From Scedosporium boydii (lineage: Eukaryota; Ascomycota; Sordariomycetes; Microascales; Microascaceae), in NCBI GenBank assembly GCA_002221725.1, contig NJFT01000430.1:1-11416 (forward strand): a stretch of 11,416 nt of DNA, given 5' to 3'. Below the pieces are notes generated by a model. It saw nothing but the letters and a program-made list of their open reading frames with translations, was not told where the DNA came from and did no database searches. The position numbers and the translations under genes are program-made. Below, one piece after another: positions 1-7,719 of this stretch (position 1 is the first letter of the stretch; each line of letters opens with the position of its first letter).

Positions 1-40
1 GCGACGATCTGCGCTGCTTGCCTCTCGATGGCGCTATATA

Positions 41-43
<3 letters not shown>

Positions 44-112
<69 letters not shown>

Positions 113-130
113 CGCACACGCACACACACA
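44..130. repeat. (CA)n dinucleotide microsatellite
   Basis: About 43 units of the AC/CA dinucleotide run almost without interruption. Three CG units near the right end (G at 106, 114 and 120) are the only impurities, as expected in an ageing microsatellite that is pure in its core. A TATATAAAA stretch directly precedes the repeat. Length is likely polymorphic between isolates, and slippage during sequencing may make the exact count unreliable. No function is visible. Confidence 0.97.
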
Positions 131-910
131 TCTGAATGAACTGAGATCCCGATCCCTGAGGACACTCGCTCGATGTGGCGCTTTCGACATTGGTCCCCTC
201 CCCAATACTCGGGTCTCGAGTTTCATTGATAGCCATCCACTCTCCGACCTAGGAGGGGGCGGCACCTTCTTCTACAAATTCATCACCCATATCTACGTTG
301 AACCCCGCTGCTTGGGGCTCCTGTCAGTCACCATTGATCAAATCTCCCGGTCTCGGAAGGCTCTTTGTCTGGAATTCAATATGCAGGAGCTCCGTGGGCT
401 TTTGGATCTTCAAGCTCTAAGGCGCCTCTTTTGAGCCCCGGATCATATATCAGCACTGCTTACTGCCTGTGACAGGGCACCCGAGAAGAGCCCGGCTAGT
501 ATACGGGACAAGGATCAGGGCCATCGGATGCTGTATCATCTAGGCCATCTTGGCCATGTTACCGTCGAGTGGGCGAACAATTCTGTCACCCTTCTACCCC
601 AGATAGTGGACTCTGTCTTCGATACCAGAGTCGAAGCCTTCCGTATTAGTTGGCAGCCGCGACTCGGTCTTTTTCATCGTAGGTCTCTGAATGGCAGAGT
701 TTCTCGACCGTCTGTCACTCACCTTCCCGGGACAGACCCTCTTACATGTGGGCCGATTAGACCGCGCTGGCAGAGAAATCAGGCGTTTACTTCATTACAA
801 ACTGTGACCTAGCTAGAATGCTACGTAGCGAAGGGTTGCTCTGAGATAAGGAAGGCCCCAATTAGTGACTGTATATCGGTATTAAAGACTTAAAGATTGT
901 ACCTACGGCT
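131..910. other. Gene-poor left flank, no supported gene
   Basis: I see no intact gene here. A plus-strand frame stays open from 42 to the TGA at 432-434, but its first ATG is at 381, so it cannot be a complete gene. It could be a 3' terminal exon or chance (see findings). An ATG-started frame at 528-812 gives a 94-aa product without signal peptide, domain or plausible splice partners and is most likely chance. No tRNA, transposon ends or long repeats were seen. Confidence 0.5.
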
Positions 911-993
911 TGTTGAACTCAGGGGAGGCACACGACGGAGCAATTGACACCGCATGAAAGGAAGAAATAATATAGTCGAGCGAGGTAGGAGGA

Positions 994-999
994 TTTATT
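994..999 (-). terminator. Candidate polyadenylation signal AATAAA
   Basis: Read on the minus strand this is a perfect AATAAA hexamer, about 112 nt beyond the stop codon of the secreted-protein gene at 1112-1474. Distance and strand fit a 3' UTR end. Fungal polyadenylation signals are degenerate, so this is only a candidate. Confidence 0.4.
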
Positions 1000-1111
1000 A
1001 CTTGTGACAAATGGAGAGAACAGGCTAAGACCACGGACCATAAGACGATGCCGGCGAATCAGACAAGTCCTCCGAGCCTTTATTCTAGACCGCCCAAAAC
1101 AGCTTAGGGAC

Positions 1112-1474
1112 TTAGACACTCCAACACTCGGTCTTGAACGAGACAGCCCTGTTACGCCAGTCAGGGACCAGGGCCTTCTTAGTGTCGACGCTGAAGTACG
1201 GTCCCTTGAAGCCACCACAGTCCGGGGAGTCGAAGAGCTGGATCTTGCACCTGGTAGTAGGGTTCGTCTGGGAATTGTATGCGTAGTACTCGACGGAGTT
1301 GGCCTTGTAGCGGTGCTCCGAGGGAATGTTGTGGCATAGGCTGCCCGAACCGCCTGGGCCGGCTTTGGTGTAGTAACTGCCCGAGAGATCGGTGTTCGTG
1401 TACAAGTAGACGCGCCAAGCGGACGCGGCAGGGGCGAGGGCGAAAGCCGCGGCGACAACAGTAGTGAGCTTCAT
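1112..1474 (-). CDS. Small secreted four-cysteine protein, possibly beta/gamma-crystallin-like
   Basis: A single-exon 120-aa protein. Residues 1-19 form a classic signal peptide: a Lys-2 n-region, an Ala/Val/Phe-rich core and an A-S-A motif predicting cleavage before Trp-20. The mature ~101-aa chain has four cysteines (47, 76, 86, 117), enough for two disulphides. It is rich in Tyr, Ser, Gly and Asn, with no membrane segment or GPI tail, so it is probably secreted free. The arrangement of short Tyr/Gly-rich segments, a 'NSVEYYAY' strand, a 'C..QLFDSPDCGGF' turn and a final 'AVSFKTEC' strand resembles small all-beta secreted fungal proteins with a beta/gamma-crystallin-like fold; that assignment is by eye. 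Role could be cell-surface, antimicrobial or effector-like. It has its own TATA box about 170 nt upstream and a possible AATAAA downstream. Existence as a gene is well supported by signal peptide, codon pattern and flanking signals; function is not known. Confidence 0.85.
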   Translation of the reverse strand: MKLTTVVAAAFALAPAASAWRVYLYTNTDLSGSYYTKAGPGGSGSLCHNIPSEHRYKANSVEYYAYNSQTNPTTRCKIQLFDSPDCGGFKGPYFSVDTKKALVPDWRNRAVSFKTECWSV

Positions 1475-1647
1475 TGCGAGAGTTTCTGATGGTTTTAATT
1501 CTCAAAATTCAGTCAGCCCAATGATTTTTAAGGCACATGCTTTCCATTCAAGGTCCTACCTGGACTTGATTTGCTTTTTGGCTTGTTTATGATTTTGCTA
1601 TAGACTTGGTCTGTCATTCTACTGGGGAACGCTGTCGACTTGAGAGT

Positions 1648-1658
1648 CTTATATATAT
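1648..1658 (-). promoter_or_regulatory. TATA box of the secreted-protein gene
   Basis: The minus strand reads ATATATATAAG, a strong TATA element 174 nt upstream of the ATG at 1474. With initiation a few tens of bases downstream it would give a 5' UTR of roughly 100-145 nt. A strong TATA box fits a regulated, highly induced secreted protein, though induction itself is not visible. Confidence 0.55.
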
Positions 1659-2480
1659 CCCGTTTTCTCAGCCACATCCCATCCAGGCGTTTTCTTCATC
1701 TTGATGAGGATGCCATCACCACTGCATAGTACAACTCTACGATACTACGCTTGGTCCATGTTATTTCTTCGTTGCTCCGACGAAGTAGTAATCTGAGAAG
1801 CTGATTCCATCGGTCTGAAGCCATTGAAATGACCAACCCGGGACCACGTGCTCCTTCTCACGACTCGGTATATTGGGAGAAGAGGTAATCTCAACGGGGC
1901 TAGTTGTTTTTTGGAGACCGAGGGGAATATCATTCTTTGTGGAGGTGTGCATTGCAGATGTTACGACGCGTCGGGACCCTCCATTCTCTCACCAGGGAGA
2001 ACCCAGAGCATTATGACTGCTTGAAGGGGACACGAGTGAGTGCCTCCAAAGTTTGACAGCGATTGGTCAATCTGACAAAGCTAACATGCCATGAGAATTG
2101 CGTTCCAGAGCTCTCGCGGATTGAGACCAACCCCAGACAGTAAGCCCCCACTCCTGGGTTGTGCCGTGCCCGAGCTGCCTACCCAAAAGTGCCGTTGTGG
2201 GAGGACCCGATCGGGGATATCGATAGTGTTAGGACCATGTGGAGTAAGAGAGCTCTATTGAATAATGGGATTTTCCCTAAAAGGAGATCTTATATCGGGT
2301 GATTTCACGGGCGTTCATCTTCTAGTTCTATTGCGGCATCACTAGGGAAGGACCACTAATGTATTACTCCGCCTTGCTTACTATCGTCCTTGCCTTTCTT
2401 CCCTAACGAGGGGGACCGCATTGCTTGGGAGTTAACTGACGATCGCAATCCCCATGAGGACTACGGGTCTGAACGAAATT

Positions 2481-2495
2481 GCCGGAGGCTCCGGC
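2481..2495. repeat. 15-bp perfect inverted repeat (CGG-N5-CCG)
   Basis: The sequence GCCGGAG-G-CTCCGGC has two perfect 7-bp arms around one central base. Inverted CGG triplets with fixed spacing are the typical target layout of fungal Zn2Cys6 regulators. However, the site lies in the 3' flank of the MFS gene and about 1 kb upstream of the secreted-protein gene, so a regulatory role is uncertain and chance is possible. Confidence 0.35.
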
Positions 2496-2870
2496 TTGAT
2501 AATCGAAGTGAAACTTCTCTCGCAAAAATCGTCAAGGAACCTTGGCTCTAAGGGGCTTGGAGTTTCGCCCATAAGACCGGTCATGTTGCACCAGGTTTAA
2601 AAAAATTCCGAGTACTGTCTTGAAATCGATAATTCACATCAATGCCATTTCTGGCAGTATTTCTTGACCGGGAAAGAAATTGTTCTTGACTCTCTGAAAA
2701 CCCCCGCAAAGGGACATAATTTCTAAGCATGTTACATGGAAATATACTGAGCAGTGGATTGAGAGCAATGGAGATAGCGATGCCAACCACATCAGGTATT
2801 CCATCTTTCCACAAACCCTCTTCCCTCGAAACCGTCTCGAGAAGTCCTCTGAGATCTTATCTCCGCCCTC

Positions 2871-4582
2871 TTATACGACATGGACCTCGTTTCGCACGCC
2901 GATCTTCGCGACCACGAGCCATAGAAGTAACTGAGCGCCAAACAAGCCAAGGACTACGGGTTGAAGAACTTCAACCCCCCGAAACTGAGCAAGAGCCCCG
3001 ACAGCGAATGGGAAACTATGGTTTATTAGAACCAGGCAGCGAAGGATATTTTAGGCGATCACATCACGTACATGCTTGATCCCGAGACAGCAAAAGCGGT
3101 GCCAAAACCAACAGATACAATGTGTTTTTCCGGTGGGAGTAGCTTCGTCATCATTCTGATACCCTAATTCATTCTGTGAGTACCCGAAATGGCCTGAGAT
3201 TTTCCGCACTCAGGGATAGAACTTACCGATGGCATGATCATACCGATAAAGAAGCCTACCAAGGCAGCCATTACAGCACTAACGACGAACTCTTTGCTAA
3301 GCCAGAACGCCAACTCGAGGCTAATTGCAATTACGAGGTAGGCAGCAACCATTATCTTTTCGCCGAGGTAACTGGTGACCCATCCCAAGGCGAACCGACT
3401 GGCCGTAATACCCACCCAAAAGCCCGATGCCACCAGAGAAGAGGCAGATGGGGTGCCTTTGCGGGCGTTCATCATGAAAGTGAAGAGCCAACCGCCAATA
3501 GTGACCTCCGAGCCGACGTAAAGCAGCATAAAAGCCGATAGAAGCAATGTTATCTAGTATGTTATATGTCAAAGATTTATCACCCGCCTGTAGACTGCAT
3601 TGTAGGAACGAACCTTGTCTTTCAGGACAGCCAGCGTGAAACCGTACGCTCTGCTCGGCCGAGAGATATTATGCCTCATCCCGGCGTCGTCCCAGAAAGC
3701 GGAAGTGGTGAAAACAACCGCACAAGTAGCTAGGCCGGTCTAGGTAGTGGCCAGCGGGTTAGAAAGTGGGTGTTTACCAATTTGATCGCGCTCTTACCAT
3801 GAGATCTTACAAAATAAAATTAGCACGACCATGGATATTTCCAGTACAGGATGAATACAGGATGGACTCACAGTAGTACTCCCACCACTTTAGACCTCTT
3901 GATACAATGGCCGAGACCTATTGAAATAAAGAAAGGGTTAATAAAGAGAGTGATATCAACCTAAGGTCTCGACACTCACGACAAGTGGAGCGATGGTTGC
4001 TCCGGCCCCCCAGCAGCCGTGCAGGAATGCTAACACCGTGCCACCATTTACCAACCCTCCAACCCAGCTGTTCCAGCTACCGTTCATCAGCCCACTGCCA
4101 TAACCGGTGAGCACCAGCAACGGTATCACGATCCCAAATGGTGGGTGGAGGGACATTCCTATGTATGAGGCTGTGTAGGAAATGGTGGCAAGCGCAGCCA
4201 CCCCTCGGCGGCCATACATCTCGTGGAGCCTGTTGGAAGTAAATGCAGCGATAATACATCCGAGCATGGGCCCAAGAAATATAAGCGACACGACAGAGTA
4301 GGGAAGGGAATAATAGGATTCTAGGTGAGGAACCATAGCTCCTGGGGTACCGTCATTCATCCCATACACGACAAAGGCAAAGAAGCAGGAGATGGTCCGC
4401 CCGATGTTGCGCTTTGTTTCGTTCCAGCGCTGGGCGACGGAGAATGCCGAGGGTGGCGGGATAGAAGAAGCAACATCTCCGACTCTCTCGGACTCAGGCT
4501 CTGGCGCATCCCAGTTATTGTGGGGGAGTGAAGCCGAACGTACTGGATCGAGGGGGGCAAGAGGCACTGGCGCAGCGGTCAT
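2871..4582 (-). CDS. MFS transporter, BSC6-like, seven exons
   Basis: A major facilitator permease of the plasma or an internal membrane, substrate unknown. My model has exons 4582-3980, 3917-3872, 3805-3798, 3739-3614, 3553-3227, 3163-3072 and 3015-2871, giving 448 aa. The six introns of 62, 66, 58, 60, 63 and 56 nt all have GT...AG ends, most with a CTAAC/CTAAT/TTAAC-like branch site, and phases match throughout. Residues 1-57 are a hydrophilic cytosolic N-terminus. Then come 'NDGTPGAMVPHLE' (76-88) in helix 1, the loop 'MYGRRG' (122-127, MFS motif A position), 'GYGSGLMNGSWNSWVG' (160-175) and 'LHGCWGAGATIAPLV' (187-201). The C-half has 'LLYVGSEVTIGGW', 'LLPPEKHIVSVGFGTAF' and 'IFPFAVGALAQ'. 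These match the fungal family often named bypass of stop codon protein 6 (fucose-permease-like MFS). The donor of intron 4 (GTTCGT) is weak, and exon 3 is only 8 nt. No frameshift or internal stop remains after splicing, so the gene looks functional although the raw frames look broken. Confidence 0.85.
3798..3805 (-). other. 8-nt micro-exon of the MFS gene
   Basis: The exon reads ATCTCATG on the minus strand. It is flanked by an acceptor (TTTTGTAAG) and a donor (GTAAGA). The preceding exon ends in phase 1 with T, so the join gives TAT-CTC-ATG (Y-L-M). It leads into 'TGLATCAVVF' from exon 4 and completes a membrane helix 'YYYLMTGLATCAVVF'. Without it the frame to the exon-4 start used here (3739) is lost. 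Confidence 0.75.
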
Positions 4583-5615
4583 GTTGTCTGGACCTGATCG
4601 ATTTGGTTAGATATGAGCAAGAAAGGTGAATGTTTGGCGACTCTTGGAGATTCTTTCTTTGTAATCCTCTACAGGGATCTTAAACGTTAGCATAGGAGAT
4701 CAGATTCTACCACCTGACATATCTCGTAACAAGTACTAAGTAAGTATTTTCAAATATAAATTGTTATAAGATATACCTTTTCAACACTTGATCTAGGATA
4801 TGTTAGGTGGTGGCAATGATCTCTCGCACTAACATTTAAGATCCCTGGAGAGGTTTATTTCGTGGGGCGGGGTAATAGAGAAATGATTCAATTTGATGCG
4901 GTTGCCATTCCACCATGAGGATTTGACGGCGTGTTCCTCCGTCAGACAGTTAAGGTTGCCTGTCTTTTGTCTCTTGGCGTTGGTGCGCGGCCCTGCGGCC
5001 CGCGTCGCCGATCGCACCTGCCTAATTGAATTGCTTAGTCAACCGCAAGATCTCTAACGGGCGTGGTCAGCTGACCGGTATTTCGTCTCCTGTTTCTGAT
5101 GCTCACCCACCCGTTTGATTGGAACTCGTGGTCACGACCAGACCGATTCATATCTCAAGGAATTGAAATGTAGAAGAATACTGACGGGGGCCTAATTATA
5201 ATCGAAGACTTGGAGTGCATTCGATATGCTGTGTGCCCAGAAGAAAGAAACACCAACACTCCATTAATAGATCAATGACCCGTCATAATCCGGGTCGACG
5301 GAGCAATAACGAATGTCAGCTCGATCAACGTCCGGCTGACCCGCTTCACACCTTTGGTGCACTCTCCAACTGACGACGAACTGAAATGTTTATGAACTCC
5401 AATTCGTGACTGATAAAAGTAGTTATGGTCCGCAGGTTGAATCCGGGACTAGACCATGCTCGCTCCATCAGCTACCAGTCGGTAGAGAAGTGTGTCTGCG
5501 TTAATCAAATGAATGGGACGATCTGGGAGTCGTAGCTTGTCTATTCCCTGGGACTAGGAAAACATAATATGGTCGTTTCGTAACTAGATTCCAAATTTGG
5601 TCAAACCTCATATCT
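4583..5615. other. Intergenic gap with MFS promoter, no supported gene
   Basis: This stretch lies between the start of the MFS gene and the end of the 420-aa protein gene, both on the minus strand, so it holds the promoter of the former and the 3' flank of the latter. A minus-strand 62-aa frame at 4829-5017 has no recognisable feature. The first 250 nt upstream of the MFS start include an AT-rich block (about 4735-4780) with only a weak TATA-like element. A 12-bp palindrome is at 5065-5076. No tRNA, repeats or mobile element ends seen. Confidence 0.5.
5065..5076. promoter_or_regulatory. 12-bp perfect palindrome containing an E-box
   Basis: GGTCAGCTGACC is identical to its reverse complement and contains CAGCTG (CANNTG), the core bound by basic helix-loop-helix factors. 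It lies about 480 nt upstream of the MFS start codon, within reach of a fungal promoter. It may be a transcription factor site, but a 12-bp palindrome can also arise by chance. Confidence 0.3.
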
Positions 5616-6969
5616 CTAAATGAACTGATACTTTTCTTCCCAAGGATCGAAGTCGTACCACCTTTTCGCGCCGGGGCAGGTCAGGAGTCGCGCCAAGCAG
5701 TGCTCTACAGCCAATGTCCAATCGATCTCCATCTTCATCTCCTTCGCCATCATATCGCACCGCACAAGAAGCAACCAGCAGTACGTTAAGTACTTAGCCA
5801 ACTCATCCCGATTTTCCCAGCACAAGGGGTCATTCGCCACGTAAAGCCCTCTCTGCGGCGTATATTCGGCGTACTCCATGATTTCCAGAACGACCTCCAT
5901 CGGCAATCCTAACCCGAACAGAATCCGTTGAAGAGTCTCAACATCGGGAGCATGCGGCCTGTATTGCCGCCCTTCGAGACTGAACAGCACGTCGAGCGCC
6001 GACGGGAAACGCCGTCTTGCTGCCACCGCGCATCCGCTTATGCACCTCCGAATGCTTTTCAGTTGGAGAAGCTGGTCCTTGCTTATACCAAAGAATTGTT
6101 GATGCGGATAGCTAGCCACATCCGCGAGGCTACCTGATTCTACGACATGACGAAGAATGAGCTGATAGAAACCCGAGTAGAGGTACTCCCCCTTCTCTAC
6201 ACCTCGGGAAGCCGGATCCCGGAGTTCCGGGGAAGAGTAGAGGAGATTGAGACCGATATAGGACAGCAAAGCCTTCTCGTAAACCCGGTTCCAACCAATA
6301 TCGGCATCCTGAGAGGAGTGGTAAGCAATCGCGATATTAGCGGGTGGTGACACGGAATTGTAAACAGACATGACAGGTTACTATCTGGGCTCTTCTTACC
6401 GTATCATAGCATTGGCTGACTTCACGCCATTTGGATAGCCCAATGTCTGGGTGTGAGGTGACACGGAATACCGTATCCATTTCACCATATAATATCAGAG
6501 TTTCAACAATGGTGAGGTTGAAGTAGGCATCTCCATTGTAAATTAAGAATTCGTAACATGAATTTTGGCGATACTGGCGCAGAAAAGCCGATGCTAATCG
6601 CTCCTTACGAGGAAGGAGATCATTATCGTCGGTAGACCCGTGCTCCCATGTTGTGTCGCGGAAATGCGGGCGCCTGCCTATGTCGGACCGTATTCGACGG
6701 ATTGTCGGCGCGATTTTTCTCACCGTCTCGTCGTCGAGGATCAGATCATCCCCCAAAGGTATTTTATAGTTCGGGGGATATTTGAGTCGAGTCGTACGGG
6801 AGTGTTCTAGTAGATTCTGGACGAATGATTCCACGAAATGACGGATAACTTTCCCTTGGTTAGGCTTATCTCGGAAGTGCAGGTCGCCGGACCCTGGATG
6901 ATATTTCGACGACCATTTGAGCTGGGCCGCTAAGGAGCTCCAGGGAATGTTGTGGGCTTGGTGCGCCAT
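5616..6969 (-). CDS. Conserved-looking fungal protein of unknown function, 420 aa, two exons
   Basis: Exon 1 is 6969-6400 (190 codons) and exon 2 is 6308-5616 (230 codons plus stop). The 91-nt intron 6399-6309 starts GTAAGA, has CTAAT about 25 nt before its end and closes CTCTCAG; both junctions are in phase 0, joining 'SQCYDT' to 'DADIGWN'. The start is supported by a good context (AAAAATGG, A at -3 and G at +4). There is no signal peptide or membrane helix, so it is probably cytosolic or nuclear. The N-terminus 'HNIPWSSLAAQL' and the C-terminal block 'LGLPMEVVLEIMEYAEYTP' followed by 'ELAKYLTYCWLLLVRCDMMA' (about residues 330-395) resemble a domain I have seen in uncharacterised ascomycete proteins. 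The 'LPxEvvleIme' stretch is faintly F-box-like, but I would not call it one. Seven cysteines are scattered without pattern. Function unknown; an in-frame open stretch ends two codons before its ATG (see findings). Confidence 0.85.
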
Positions 6970-7719
6970 TTTTGGCTATTTTCCAGGTTCGTTTATTTTA
7001 CGGATGCGGTCAAAAAGCGAGATGCACAACAGCAGAGTAACAGGCGGCCGACTTGATTTTAAGAGTTGGGCGACGTTCATCTTGCCATCCTGCTGCGCCC
7101 CCTCGCCAAACCGATAAGGCGCATCCCGAATGACACACTTCCCCATCCCCGCATTTGTAGCCGCTGCCAGGCCCGTGAGGACACTTGCCACTTTTAAAAG
7201 CCGCTAATAGCAGCTCTCGTCTCCCGAGTCTTCTCGCGTTACATGACGTCCTTCTTTGATTGACATACCTGTAACGGGGGAAATGGTCAAGCTTGTTGTA
7301 CGACCGGCTTTGCACTTCCGATAAGTTAGCGGGCAAACAGATCAATGTACACACCATCTTGAAACGGATTTTGTTGAAAAGGTTGCAGACGAGATGGGTC
7401 ATTTGGGAGGAGCAGCGGTCCATGGTGGCTAGGAACGTAAATAGTATTTGCAAAGGTTGACCAGCGAAGCATCCCCATGTTTCAGTCTGCGGTCAGGAGT
7501 CACGCGAAGTTGGAAGAAAGCAAGTCTCTCCTTAGAAAAATCTGGAACAAATTCTCACACCAATGCAAGTTGATATCTATCACTATAATCCGACCTCAGT
7601 CTAAAAGTTGGGGATAGTGCAAAAGATTCGTGAAACGAGTAACCAACGCTTCAATAACCCACCCAGCAAATCACAGAGAAAACAAGTGAGTATTACAAGA
7701 CAAAAGAAACGTTTCGATC
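6970..7719. other. Gap between two minus-strand genes with a doubtful spliced ORF
   Basis: This is the upstream region of the 420-aa protein gene and the 3' flank of the reductase. On the minus strand I can assemble exons 7478-7355, 7307-7269 and 7190-6976 with canonical GT...AG introns of 47 nt (with CTAAC) and 78 nt, giving a 125-aa frame. Its TAG lies only 6 nt before the ATG at 6969. The product has no signal peptide or recognisable domain. A continuous alternative frame from an ATG in ideal GCCACCATGG context (7423) runs to 7010 (137 aa) and is cysteine-bearing. Either could be a real small gene, upstream exons or 5' UTR. I do not call a CDS. Confidence 0.3.

Larger units (their letters stand above)
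1475..2870. other. Intergenic gap, no supported gene
   Basis: The first ~200 nt are the promoter of the secreted-protein gene and the last part is the 3' flank of the MFS gene. Three minus-strand frames (1745-1933, 1761-1952, 2581-2814; 62-77 aa) have no signal peptide, domain or convincing splice partners. A 15-bp inverted repeat sits at 2481-2495. I see no transposon termini or long direct repeats. Confidence 0.55.

Noticed and set aside
528..812. Plus-strand 94-aa frame
   Set aside because: No signal peptide, domain, good start context or splice structure; length is within chance expectation.
1004..1339. Plus-strand 111-aa frame antisense to the secreted protein
   Set aside because: Shadow of the minus-strand gene, which has a clear signal peptide and TATA box; the antisense frame is Arg-rich without domains.
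1745..1952. Overlapping minus-strand frames of 62-63 aa
   Set aside because: Two frames compete over the same DNA, neither has recognisable content, and no upstream exon could be found.
2729..3079. Plus-strand 116-aa frame
   Set aside because: It is antisense to the last exons of the MFS gene and has no features of its own.
2871..4582. MFS region as a pseudogene, because in the raw sequence the permease is split over several frames with stops
   Set aside because: Six GT...AG introns of 56-66 nt in matching phases remove every stop and give a continuous 448-aa protein with family motifs in order.
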